This document shows positions 55,701 through 61,230 of a stretch of DNA of 64,000 nt, in pieces. The notes below the pieces were generated by a model. That model saw nothing but the letters and a program-made list of their open reading frames with translations. It was not told the origin of the DNA and made no database searches. Position 1 is the first letter of the stretch. Every line of letters starts with the position of its first letter. The stretch lies in the NCBI GenBank assembly GCA_020746105.1, contig CM036618.1, positions 119,957,161 to 120,021,160 on the forward strand. Reading direction: 5' to 3'. The DNA comes from Trogon surrucura (Eukaryota; Chordata; Aves; Trogoniformes; Trogonidae). The translations under genes were made by a program, and so were the position numbers.

Positions 55701-58696
55701 GCACCTCTCCTGTGAGGACAGGCTGAGAGAGTTAGGCTTCTTCAGCCTGGAAAAGACAAGGCTCCGGGGAGACCTTATAGCTGCCTTCCAGTACCTTAAG
55801 GGCACCTACAGGAAAGCTGGGGAGGGACTTTTTAAAAGGGCCTGTAGTGATAGGACGAGGGGTAATGGGTGGAAACTGGAAGAGCGTAGGTTTAGACTAG
55901 ACATAAGGAAGAAGTTGTTTACCCTGAGGGTGGTGAGGCACTGGAACAGGTTGCCCAGGGAAGTTGTGGATGCTCCATCCCTGGAAGTGTTCAAGGCCAG
56001 GTTGAATGGAGGCTTGAGCAGCCTGATCTAGTGGGAGATGTCCCTGCCATGGCAGGGGGGTTGGAACTAGATGATTTGTGAGGTCCCTTCCAACCCAAAT
56101 CATTCTATGACTTTATGATCTAGCCTTGCTCTCACGACAGCAGCTTCCAGTGGCCTTCTGGCTTGTGACAAAGTCCATATTGAGTCCCTTCTGGATCTCT
56201 AAGTCAAGTTTTCTTTTCATCATCTCTGGTACTTGATGACGATGTGCTCCTGCCCCTCTCGAGCTTGATGTGATCCTCATCATTTCCCTGTCCCATCTGA
56301 ATTTGAGAAGCGTCTTTCCACGTACCGGTAAGGAGAATTCTTCCTTTTCTCCTGCCACGTTCTTCCACTTTGTCGTCCATGTCGCAGCCAACAGGACAGA
56401 GCAACCTTCCCCCTTGCTGCCTCGCCACAGCTCTTCAATCGAGGCATACGCTTGTGGTGTGAGCAAACACTTCTGCCATCAATCACTGTTTGCCTCTCTA
56501 CGGGGCTGAACTCCTAGCCAGCGTATCTGGGCAGAGCAGCTTTTATTTCATTGAAGCAACAGCTTCTTTGTGTCAAGGGCACATCAGCTCTGTGCTGTGC
56601 TAACACATCAGCATTGCAAACAAGGGCAAACGCAGATAAGGGATTTAAGAGGGCTAATTTGCTCAGAGGTGGGAGTTGAAGAGCACATAATGCCAAGCCA
56701 TATGGCTGGAAAAGCTTCATACAAAATGAATTCCGTCATAATCTGGTCGGGTCTGCTTGTTTCCGTTTTGCCAAGGATCTTTTTCGTGTTCAAAGAATCC
56801 CTCTTATTGACTGAGCAATTTCTGTGCACAGATCTGGGAAAATAAGTGTACCTGCTGTTCCTAGTGTTTCCCTGTCAGATAAGTATATGCTTATAGCAGG
56901 GGGATTTTTTTGTTTGTTTTTTTTTTTTGCAGTGCCATTAGCCTATCATACCAAAACAATGAATAATGGCTCTACAGGAGAGGCATGACAGTCAATTATC
57001 TGGCCATACATACCAAGGTGAACACAATAGCTTTTGTACTGTCTGCGGCCAGAAATTTTGGTACCTTTGAGCCTTCGGTAGCCGTAAACCGGAATTACTG
57101 CAGTAACTTTTCAGCACAGTGCTAAAACTCCAACAGGATGCCGTGTTTCACATTTGATTTTCTGCTTTATTCATCCTTCAGGCATTACTGGGTTGGGACT
57201 TTTTTTAAAGGGCCCTGCTTTGTGAACTAATTATGACAAATGTTGATATGACATCTGTTGCTCGCTTTAAATTACCTCTTAGTCTGTTGGAATTCATCTT
57301 GAAGGCATTTTTTGAATGGATTTTTTTTTTCATGGACATTAATACAACCTGTGGGAGATCTGAATTAAAAAAATTAAAATATCACCAATCCAGCCAAGAG
57401 AACAGTTTGTGTCAGCTGCTTTTTTGTTGGTTTTTGTTATCCTGCTTTCTGTGATTTTAACACAGGCACTTGAATAGATAAACAACCCAACTTTCACGCA
57501 ACCCAACTTTCACGCAACCCAACTTTCACGCAACCCAACTTTCACGCAACCCAACTTTGTGGTCACCGGAGGAGATTGTGCTGCTCTGTCTTCAGATGTG
57601 TTTCCCACTGTATCCAAGATTTCTGAATAATTTCTTCAGTTACTTTTTTCTGTGGTCAGTCTGTAGCAGAGCAAGAGTTTTCCTCTGTGCTCCAGATGAG
57701 ATTTACCTTATAGCTATTTGGGTGACATCGAGTGCTTCTTTAACACTGGTCTGATCAATGTTTTACCTACTTGTGTTTCATTCAGAAATTATAATATGGC
57801 TTATTAATCGTTCTCAATGTTTGTAATAATTCAACTTGTATGTGAAGGAAGCCCCATGAGGTTTGTAAACACTGACTTAATGTTACTGTACCTCTGTCAC
57901 AATTTCTCTATCGCAAAAGGATGCAAGTCACACAGTGCTTAGTGAATATTAGTTTTTGGGAAGGAGAATGCTTCATATATTTAAGACTTAAGGAAAACAA
58001 ATAAATAAAACATTTAGTGAAAAGATGCCACTAGGTTCCGAGATAATACACAAGTTTTGCAATCTTTGTGCAGATGGCCTCGATCAAAACAAACCCCTTT
58101 TGATGCAAGAATTGTGGAGGCTTGACGAAGGAAAGATTTCTGAAGTCCTTTTGTGTCCGTATGTGGTGAAGTTCCTGCAGAATAGATGGGAGGTTTGCAT
58201 CTGCTGTAGCGGTAGTGCTAGACGGCAGTACGAGCAGGTCGTGATTAGCAGAAGGTGTTGCACGGCTACAGAATAAACCAGCAAACATCACACAAGCACA
58301 AAATTAAACAGTTATTAAGCTTGACAGGAGAAGAAAGTGGAAAATACTTATTTTCTTCTTTTTCTGAGCTTAATACAGGTATTTCAGTAGACTTGGTTAT
58401 TAAAAGGACTTCGCACAGTCTGTGGAAATCTTGGGTTTGGGGGTTTTTTTTATGCCGCTCTTCGTTTAATTCTTCAAAGTGGTCGTAATCAATTTGATCA
58501 AGCAAACCTTACGAGATTTTTGCATTTGTTTCCACAGAAATACCTCAGGAGCTTTTTCTCTGCGATGCTGAAATCTCCGTCATCTCCGCTGCACCTTGAT
58601 AAAGTGGGTCTAACTCTGTCCAAACACACCATCTGCGAATTCTCACCCTTCTTCAGGAAAGGCGTTTTTGACTATAGCAGCCACGGCACCAGCTAA
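1617..58696 (+). CDS. KIF16B: KIF16B 3' portion (kinesin-3 endosomal motor, PX-domain C-terminus), spliced span
   Basis: This is the 3' part of a kinesin-3 motor that carries early endosomes toward microtubule plus ends and binds PI(3)P through a C-terminal PX domain. Joining the exons at 1617-1775, 2604-2709, 3242-3292, 10172-10294, 18311-18400, 42390-42473 and 58538-58696 gives one open frame. It contains [55 protein letters not shown] and [18 protein letters not shown], which I recognise as the KIF16B/SNX23 PX region. Every internal exon has AG acceptor and GT donor sites, and phases agree. The N-terminal motor, FHA domain and most of the coiled coil must lie upstream. An alternative terminal exon (4207-6381) sits inside the span. 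Introns are large (up to ~24 kb) and carry CR1 repeats. The identity is secure; only the first exon's left edge is uncertain. Confidence 0.95.
2604..2709 (+). CDS. KIF16B: KIF16B pre-PX exon
   Basis: This exon of 106 nt begins after a pyrimidine-rich tract ending TTAAAG and stops at AAG|GTGAGC. Its first base completes an Arg codon from the preceding exon, and the next 35 codons start [20 protein letters not shown], a charged helical segment between stalk and PX domain. It ends in phase 0. The protein matches the RINAxIExEVQRRLQ pattern of KIF16B as I remember it. Confidence 0.88.
3242..3292 (+). CDS. KIF16B: KIF16B 51-nt exon; last exon shared by both C-termini
   Basis: This small exon encodes 17 residues, [17 protein letters not shown]. 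The acceptor is TTTTTTTGTTCTTAG and the donor GAG|GTAGGT. Both ends are phase 0. In the standard transcript it joins the exon at 10172 (giving KLKYE-RMVCRS, the known KIF16B junction). It is also in phase with the large exon at 4207, so it is the natural branch point between the PX and non-PX C-termini. Being a multiple of three, it can be skipped without a frameshift. Confidence 0.9.
4207..6381 (+). CDS. KIF16B: Candidate alternative terminal exon of KIF16B: 724-residue non-PX tail
   Basis: The frame is open for 724 codons from a strong acceptor (TTCTATTTTCTTC..TTTTCAACAG, ending 4206) to a TGA at 6379-6381. The first codons, [13 protein letters not shown], precede the first Met at 4246 and are in phase 0 with the exon ending at 3292. 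This suggests splicing into a KIF16B isoform that ends here instead of continuing to the PX exons. Tail residues 1 to ~345 are Ser/Cys/Asn-rich and look disordered. Residues ~350-724 look globular, with alternating hydrophobic strands ([44 protein letters not shown]) and a final [18 protein letters not shown] helix, like a PH-type fold. By eye this resembles the C-terminal region of nischarin and STK11IP; that is a recollection, not a search result. A separate single-exon gene is less likely, since the frame runs back to a good acceptor and there is no obvious promoter. Such a long unbroken frame argues for selection. Confidence 0.8.
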   Translation, partial: KNQQWQPHHGFPLMSKDGNCTSELCGENTGVRDHKRQKEYTEMWDLFSGSGRVTSSFTSENAFENERSKSKQESFACRCGVKSSLIHSKNVHTFKSKNVSCQNVSSTPLQSHDLNNVAYSLCKVENFSHFDDKIMTSPDCGSSRTESHCSHSQQLSPVGSLMGANDQADFNSISCLLFLQSNVQSERMTCEENNPVKMVHPAIEGQSSNSQLPTQKASDLISFKSVASHFDVSPEHTYGLGHLFSKLSCLCKDTSSQLLNSTVVSKQIRELGSWCDRSERYAQAVSLIKNLPFVRNLQINVLFKSDVNQDASRCADVGDHAEKVFQPESPVQETVPMRVSAEISDTPARKPSEGVVCCCKHEELENSLVLRQKFVHFPDVLLKLQVCSLEKLLEFLTRALPQICVRMEELKGVYWFAVGNCKKPDPEPACLLLFSSVLYVVSSVDQDVCQNSLAMFHEVPILTIKEIQVGFAGQSISLLCSAEDGLLTIFTYNKHFTQRLCHDIMSVLASTTEDAVHLNHQLLKDDLMRISLDWTSEVNDLVFSNGVRLSCKFVTDLADLVYLLHENMGRIKPSLGDVQVLLYSSVKVGCAEQAAYRALVLTATHIGLLRENNDLYPAPDSLDASCQRSRFDSLQLYSLNDIRCVLLPDKEDFTKIELVFSRRSEFGSDSGTGFSKCRGKGRNAQLTVVPSLLQSSLRIPSEIWKLTFSSSEEAIWLIMHLTRC
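7642..7885 (-). mobile_element. CR1 LINE 3'-end fragment (antisense)
   Basis: It starts with TCATAGAATCATAGAA, the reverse complement of the CR1 3' octamer, followed by CAGGTTGGAATAGACCCTTG and ATCGAGTCCAACC. It runs to GAATTTCTTCCTAATGGCC in the ORF2 C-terminal region. An internal duplication of ACCCTACACTACAA is visible near 7705-7737. Confidence 0.9.
7951..7956 (+). terminator. Candidate polyadenylation signal (AATAAA) for the alternative exon
   Basis: AATAAA sits within AATAATAAATAAG, with a T-rich downstream element about 25-45 nt later. It lies ~70 nt beyond the end of a CR1 fragment. It is the first canonical signal after the stop at 6381. Confidence 0.4.
8917..8922 (+). terminator. 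Second candidate polyadenylation signal (AATAAA)
   Basis: AATAAA is followed by GT-rich and T-rich sequence (TTGACAGAGGTGG, then TTTCTGGTTTTATTGC), the usual arrangement for a vertebrate poly(A) site. It would give a longer UTR for the 4207-6381 exon. Confidence 0.35.
10172..10294 (+). CDS. KIF16B: KIF16B exon: start of the PX domain
   Basis: This 123-nt exon (41 codons, phase 0 to 0) begins [20 protein letters not shown] and includes [19 protein letters not shown], the first beta strands of the PX fold. The donor is AAG|GTAAGT. The acceptor GGAAG is preceded by a long T/C-rich tract interrupted by a short purine stretch, so it is weaker than the others, but the protein junction with KLKYE fits the family exactly. 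Confidence 0.93.
11951..12300 (-). mobile_element. CR1 LINE 3'-end fragment (antisense), ~350 bp
   Basis: It opens with TCATAGAATCACAGAATC and GGCTGGAAGGGACCTTAGAG, the reversed CR1 3' end. It then carries the reversed C-terminal ORF2 coding region; the 71-codon minus-strand frame at 12021-12236 reads DKTRGNGFK and [10 protein letters not shown]. It is truncated at its 5' end near 12300. Confidence 0.92.
12863..13180 (-). pseudogene. Unassigned minus-strand open frames, possible retrocopy fragment
   Basis: The minus strand carries an 85-codon frame (12863-13120) with hydrophilic protein-like sequence such as [18 protein letters not shown] and [15 protein letters not shown]. Just upstream a second frame ([20 protein letters not shown]) is also open, suggesting one sequence broken by a frameshift. 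An AATAAA follows the stop by about 30 nt on that strand. I cannot assign a parent gene. It may be a decayed processed pseudogene or chance. Confidence 0.22.
13458..13488. repeat. 16-bp tandem duplication
   Basis: CATAGGGATCCTACT occurs at 13458-13472 and again at 13474-13488, a recent slippage duplication. Confidence 0.85.
13831..14018 (+). mobile_element. tRNA-Ile-derived SINE with CR1-type 3' tail (TguSINE1-like)
   Basis: The first ~75 nt resemble a tRNA. GGCCGATTTCGCTCAGTGGG contains a degenerate box A, and GGTTCGATTCC (13884-13894) is an exact box B. The head matches tRNA-Ile(AAT) best as I recall it (GGCCGxTT..GCTCAG..GAGCGTGGTGC..GGTCGCGGGTTCGA). The rest is a CR1 3' end: AGGGAGGTTGGATTAAAATGATCTC through GTCCCTTCCAGCCC to two ATTCTATG octamers. 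This head-plus-tail design lets the CR1 reverse transcriptase mobilise it. Flanks ATATTGAG and ATATTCAG could be an imperfect target-site duplication. It closely fits TguSINE1 of passerine birds; family assignment rests on memory of its structure. Confidence 0.82.
17303..17375 (-). mobile_element. CR1 LINE 3'-end fragment (antisense)
   Basis: TCATGGAATCAGAGAACAGT, then CAGGTTGGAAAAGACCCTTG and ATCAAGTCCAACCATTAACC form the reversed CR1 3' terminus, truncated after ~70 bp. Confidence 0.88.
17634..18108 (+). mobile_element. CR1 LINE 3' copy (sense), ORF2 C-terminus plus tail
   Basis: It reads from AGACAGGGAACTGCTGGAG through the ORF2 C-terminal frame (17678-18025; [20 protein letters not shown], then [19 protein letters not shown]) to ATTCTATGATTCTATGAT. 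The C-terminal frame is still open, so this copy is fairly young, but the reverse transcriptase and everything upstream are missing. It ends about 200 bp before the PX exon at 18311. Confidence 0.95.
18120..18178 (-). mobile_element. CR1-type 3'-end fragment (antisense)
   Basis: ATCACATAATTGTTGAGGCT followed by GGAAAAGATCTCTGAGATCA and TCAAGTCTAGCCTATGA matches a second fragment at 25522-25578, so both derive from the same CR1 subfamily. Confidence 0.75.
18311..18400 (+). CDS. KIF16B: KIF16B exon: PX core with the phosphoinositide-binding RRYSRF motif
   Basis: This 90-nt phase-0 exon encodes [20 protein letters not shown] and then [16 protein letters not shown] is the conserved PX motif whose first Arg contacts the 3-phosphate of PI(3)P. 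The acceptor is TGATACAG and the donor GAG|GTAAGT. The exon sits in a short unique island between CR1 copies (17634-18108 and 18472-19682). Confidence 0.96.
18472..19682 (+). mobile_element. Degenerate CR1 LINE copy, RT domain to 3' end (sense), ~1.2 kb
   Basis: It begins in the reverse transcriptase ([17 protein letters not shown] at about 18490) and includes a [13 protein letters not shown] motif at about 18745-18790. The catalytic motif has decayed to FADN near 18845. The frame is broken into pieces at 18451-18648, 18676-18861 and 19128-19361 by frameshifts and stops. The 3' end reads GGTTGGGCTAGATGACCTTT and terminates in diverged octamers near 19680. It is an old, inactive copy starting ~70 bp after the donor of the PX exon at 18400. 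Confidence 0.94.
23686..24240 (+). mobile_element. CR1 LINE 3' copy (sense) with open ORF2 C-terminus
   Basis: The frame 23649-24164 is open and shows [39 protein letters not shown] and [20 protein letters not shown], the C-terminal region downstream of the RT. It ends GATTCTGTGA at 24240. Its tail variant (ATTCTGTG) and sequence match the copy at 41588-41862. It is truncated at the 5' end, so not autonomous. Confidence 0.95.
25241..25298. repeat. 19-bp unit in three tandem copies
   Basis: ATGCTTATTTTTTAGAGTA (25241-25259) is repeated with small changes at 25260-25278 and 25279-25298. It lies in unique intron sequence. Confidence 0.88.
25522..25578 (-). mobile_element. CR1-type 3'-end fragment (antisense)
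   Basis: AATCACAGAATTGTTGAGGC followed by TGGAAAAGACCTCTGAGATG and ATCAAGTCCAGCCTATGAA is the reversed 3' end of the same subfamily as 18120-18178. Confidence 0.8.
29290..29660. other. GC-richer intronic patch with overlapping minus-strand ORFs, unassigned
   Basis: Two overlapping minus-strand frames (29297-29656, 119 codons; 29320-29631, 103 codons) span a locally GC-rich segment. The translations are Pro/Ser/Leu-rich and match nothing I recognise. Possible sources are the 5' part of a CR1, an old LTR element, or chance from base composition. Confidence 0.3.
29711..29836. repeat. 63-bp perfect-register tandem duplication
   Basis: ACTTAAATGATGAACTTGCT begins at 29711 and again at 29774. The two 63-bp copies differ only by a TG/CA change about 30 nt in. 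Since 63 is a multiple of three, a 78-codon + strand frame (29671-29907) continues through both copies, but that frame is not otherwise gene-like. Confidence 0.93.
34270..35110. other. GC-richer, ORF-dense intronic segment, possibly an old retroelement
   Basis: This segment is rich in CTG/CAG words and overlapping open frames on both strands (for example + 34272-34796, 174 codons, and - 34818-35108, 96 codons). Base composition differs from flanking AT-rich intron. No retroviral or LINE protein motif is readable, and no paired LTR is visible. Its origin is unknown. Confidence 0.3.
35468..35565 (-). mobile_element. CR1 LINE 3'-end fragment (antisense)
   Basis: ATCATAGAATCATGAAAGTT, GGAAAGGACCTTCATGATCA and TCAAGTCCAACCTACAGCCC form the reversed 3' end of a CR1. 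The fragment is truncated after TCTCCTCAAGTGCTGT. Confidence 0.88.
39225..39383 (+). mobile_element. CR1-type 3'-end fragment (sense)
   Basis: GGTTAACGGTTGGACTCAAT, then GATCTTAAAGGTCTTTTCCA and ACCTAGAAGATTCTATGATT are a CR1 3' terminus. Upstream sequence back to about 39225 (TTTTCGGTCGTGTAGTTGGG) probably belongs to the same copy but is diverged. Confidence 0.78.
41588..41862 (+). mobile_element. CR1 LINE 3'-end copy (sense), ~275 bp
   Basis: It starts within the ORF2 C-terminus (ATTGACAGGACAAGGGGCAA), passes through CCCAGGCTGCCCAGGGAGGG, and ends with GATTCTGTGATTCTG. It belongs to the same ATTCTGTG-tailed group as 23686-24240. Confidence 0.94.
42390..42473 (+). CDS. KIF16B: KIF16B exon: PX membrane-insertion loop
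   Basis: This 84-nt phase-0 exon encodes [20 protein letters not shown] and then AERRSHLE. The PPKKLFGNK loop carries the adjacent Leu-Phe that, in published work on human KIF16B as I recall it, inserts into endosomal membrane. ERRSHLE starts the helix carrying a second basic contact. The acceptor is TGTCTTCCAG and the donor GAG|GTAATG. It follows an intron of nearly 24 kb. Confidence 0.96.
43748..44031 (+). mobile_element. CR1 LINE 3'-end copy (sense)
   Basis: It reads GGGAGCGTAGTGATAGGACA, AGGGGTAACGGTTTCAAACT, CATTGGAACAGGTTGCCCAG and ends GGTTGCTTCCAGCTCAAACC ATTCCATGATG. The coding part is interrupted (TGA in TTTAAATGAG), so it is a dead 5'-truncated copy. Confidence 0.92.
44376..44458. 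repeat. Imperfect inverted repeat / potential hairpin
   Basis: GGATCAGGTA (44376-44385) is matched by its reverse complement TACCTGATCC (44449-44458). An inner pair AGCCAA (44415-44420) and TTGGCT (44439-44444) could extend the stem, though spacing is asymmetric. There is no repeat-family match. Confidence 0.5.
45105..45157. repeat. 20-bp direct duplication
   Basis: GAATAAAAGACTCCAGAGAG occurs at 45105-45124 and 45138-45157, separated by a duplicated CTTCAGAG word. Confidence 0.88.
48806..48856 (+). mobile_element. CR1 3'-terminal scrap (sense)
   Basis: ATGATCCTAAAAGCCTTTTC, then CAATCTAGGTGACTCTGTGA and TTCTATAG are a diverged CR1 3' end only ~50 bp long. Confidence 0.75.
50740..50823 (+). 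mobile_element. CR1-type 3' end (sense)
   Basis: ACGATCTCTAACGTCCAGCC TGGGCCATTCCATGATTCTATGATTCTAT is a CR1 3' tail. The left boundary is uncertain. The tail wording (CTCTAACGTCCAGCCTGGGCC) is close to that of the SINE at 13831-14018, so it could be a SINE remnant lacking the tRNA head. Confidence 0.72.
54990..56119 (+). mobile_element. CR1 LINE copy with RT palm to 3' end (sense), ~1.1 kb, inactive
   Basis: It starts in the RT ([20 protein letters not shown] near 55010), keeps FADD in one frame near 55240, and has a 196-codon open C-terminal frame (55441-56031; [40 protein letters not shown]). The 3' end reads GGGGGGTTGGAACTAGATGA to ATTCTATGACTTTATGAT. A frameshift near 55190 and a TGA near 55314 break the RT frame. 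It is the most complete CR1 in the window but not functional. Confidence 0.95.
57484..57558. repeat. 16-bp minisatellite, 4.7 copies
   Basis: The unit AACCCAACTTTCACGC repeats without a mismatch at 57484, 57500, 57516 and 57532, with a partial fifth copy at 57548-57558. Perfect identity suggests a recent or variable array. There are no spacers, so this is not CRISPR-like. Confidence 0.97.
58538..58696 (+). CDS. KIF16B: KIF16B final coding exon: end of PX domain and C-terminus
   Basis: The acceptor is TTTGTTTCCACAG. The frame opens with [20 protein letters not shown], passes through [18 protein letters not shown] and ends [13 protein letters not shown] followed by TAA at 58694-58696. These 52 residues are the last PX helices plus the short KIF16B-specific tail. 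Length and sequence agree with the C-terminus of the family, so the PX isoform is intact here. Confidence 0.96.
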   Translation, partial: KYLRSFFSAMLKSPSSPLHLDKVGLTLSKHTICEFSPFFRKGVFDYSSHGTS

Positions 58697-60140
58697 CTTT
58701 TGGGCCAGGACCCTTCTGCCGGAGGAGTACGATGGGAGTGGTGCCTTTTGCGGTGTGAGGGAAACGGGGGGAAGAAGGAAAAAAGAATCTTCCTCCGTAC
58801 CTGGGAAGCTGCATCTAAACAACTCCATTAGAGACAGCTGCGCCCCGACACCTTCCTGTGTTCGTATTAGTGCCTGCATTTTCCTGGCATGGAGCATACA
58901 GACATTTTTTATTTCAGTTGCTCTGTTCATACTGTACCAAGATCCTGACTTTCACGCTGTGTTTGGATCCGCTCCGTAGCAGGAGGGCTTCCTTCCCATT
59001 TGCTCAGACAATTTGTTCTGGTGGGGCGAGAGCATCTCGCGTTTACCGCGGTGGTGTGTCGTGCTGATAGAGGGTTTCTGAGCAGCATTTTGGTTCCTGT
59101 CCAAGTTGTTGCCTCATTTTGTTTCCTTACACTGTGGCATTTAAGGTAGCGCTCATACTCCACTGTCATCTCTTTTTTGGTTTTTTCCCCTCTCAGACAC
59201 ACATTGTAACTATTTGATTGTATAATTGTACAGTTTTCCTCAGAAGAATTAAAGGGCCTGGGTAGCTTGAATGTTTACAAAAAATCTATGCAGCAGAAAG
59301 AATATAATTTAAACCATGTAAAAGTCTTCCACGCGTGGTTGTTTTGAAGCAGAACAACTCAGTCGCCGTTAATTAAGAAGCAGAGGAAGCAATAGTTACC
59401 GAAGAATGCGGTCAGCATCTTTTCAGATTTTCTAATTACCCAGACTGTAATTGGATGCTGTGCACTGCACAGAGCTCGTAGCTATGCATAAAGATAACGC
59501 AAAGTGCTGTATTTCTTTTTTTGAAAAATAGCTTCTTCACAATAGCTGTAAAACCTGAGTTCAGTTTGCATCGATTAAAATTTGCAGGATTTGACTAATA
59601 GTACTTCAAAATCACTCAGGACTCCTTCAAACTTGCACATGTACATATAGGTGAAACTCTTTTTTTTTTATTGCTGCGGATCCAAAAATATATATACACT
59701 GTGACTGGAATTGAATATGTGTACATGCTAATGTATAAATGGTTGTATAAAAATCGATATCAAACGACTTCCAGTTATTAAAATGCATAATGAAAAGTAA
59801 GTGTTGTGCGCCATTTGTGAGGAGTTAGAAACACAGTTTGTGAGTTGTTATCATTGACCACGGGTAGGTCTTGATAATCAAACTGTTTCATGCTGTAGAA
59901 GATTATTATTAAAACCTAAAGTGACAACACTGGTGATATTTCTGTTTCATGAACAGTGATGTTTTACTTTTAATATGATGTATAAAGATAATTGGGTTCC
60001 GTTGCTAAGCCTAGCCTGCTACAATAGACATTTCTAATTTAAAAAAAAAATAATAAAATTAGATTGGGTCATTTAAATCTTGAGAAAATTATTCTTTTGG
60101 TGCATTTCAGTGAAAAATAAAGTTAGGGTAAAATTTCTAA
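58697..60140 (+). other. KIF16B: Probable KIF16B 3' UTR (PX isoform)
   Basis: Non-coding, AT-rich sequence without recognisable repeats follows the stop. ATTAAA occurs at 59248-59253, and AATAAA at 60052-60057 and 60116-60121. A UTR of about 0.55 or 1.4 kb is plausible. The end is inferred from signals only. Confidence 0.5.
60116..60121 (+). terminator. Candidate polyadenylation signal for KIF16B
   Basis: AATAAA lies about 1.4 kb after the KIF16B stop, with another AATAAA 64 nt upstream at 60052. Either could end the transcript. Confidence 0.4.
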
Positions 60141-60299
60141 ACCACCGGATCCCTATTATCATCCTGTCTTTCGAGGTATGTGACTGTATCTGACTGACGT
60201 AGACAGCTTAATACCTTCAACTGGGAGATGGGTTTTTAAGCTGAATATTCCAGTCAAACCTGTTGATTCCCAAACTGGTTTTGTACAACATCCCAGCCC

Positions 60300-61230
60300 T
60301 TCCCAACCTCCCTCGTGCACTTCTGCACTGGAGCACTGACTTCATCTCCGCTTCATCCACCAACGGGGACTCGACCCCGTGATCCTTACCGTGCCCTGTG
60401 CCTGTGTTGCACCGCCCCGATCTCTCGCAGGGCCTCTTGGGCACGTATCGTCCCTCTGACCGGGAGATCTGTGTCCTCCTTTCTTTCTTCACCCGGTCGT
60501 TTGGTTTTGTTTGGGGTTCCTGAACCAGAACGTGGAGGCTGGGTGTTCGCTGGCTTCCCGTGGTGAGGTAAGTGGAGTTTGGTGTTGCAGCACACGTTGA
60601 TGGAAGACTTGGCTTGGCTCTATCACCCTGACGCCCATGTGAGTGCTTCAGAGGCAAATGTTGAGTGTGGTATTGCCAGTTTTCATATTTGACCCTAAAT
60701 CTTACTTCAAACCCAAGGAGTCTTTTCTGTTTCTCCTTCTCTCTTGACCTGCTCCCCCTCCTGCGCCATCGCAATGCAGTGTGCTTCAGACTCTTAAAAT
60801 ACCAATATTGTGTAACTGTAGAGCTTTGTTTCCTTTGTGCCACTTATGTGAAAGGACCTGGCAGGCCAACAAATGTCAAGCTGCCGTATCTGCTGCACGG
60901 ACCTACTTTCTGCAGACGTCCGACCCCAAAAACCACCAGCGGTGCCCAAGCGCTTTCCCGGAGCGGCGCCGAGCCTGGCGAGCAAAACCCTGTCGTGTCA
61001 CGCGGCGAACGTTGCTCTGCAAGAAGGGTTGAGCGTGCAGGTGTCCCAGAGGTATGTCCCACGTTTGGTGTCACTTTGGATTTGGAGAACCTGTCTAAGA
61101 AAAACTCAACTGGACGGGCAGTTGAGTGAAAAAGAGGAATTTGCGTATTTTTCACGCGAGTTTGTGAACGAGTTGGACTCGTTTCCTGCCTACAGTACGA
61201 ATTCATTCAGGGAGGACCAGATGCTCTAGT
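60300..61230. other. GC/CpG-richer patch just past KIF16B with long unassigned ORFs
   Basis: Several open frames overlap on both strands: minus 60217-60843 (208 codons, Arg/Lys/Ser-rich), plus 60665-61129, plus 60873-61229, minus 60844-61206. CpG-rich words such as GGAGCGGCGCCGAGCCTGGC cluster near 60960. None of the translations resembles a known domain. It may be a small CpG-rich regulatory patch or a decayed insertion. Confidence 0.3.

Larger units (their letters stand above)
42474..58537. other. KIF16B last intron (~16 kb)
   Basis: It holds CR1 copies at 43748-44031, 48806-48856, about 50740-50823 and 54990-56119, an inverted repeat at 44376-44458, a 20-bp duplication near 45105-45157 and a 16-bp minisatellite at 57484-57558. 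Several stretches are rich in TAATTA-type words or CpG (49130-49430, 50900-51060, 51900-52040, 53190-53560, 56930-57080) and could be conserved non-coding elements. No additional coding exon is evident. Confidence 0.5.

Noticed and set aside
55441-56031. A 196-codon gene
   Set aside because: CR1 ORF2 C-terminus; the upstream RT frame is broken by a frameshift and a stop.
57484-57558. CRISPR-like direct repeats
   Set aside because: The repeats are contiguous, with no spacers, in an animal intron; this is a minisatellite.
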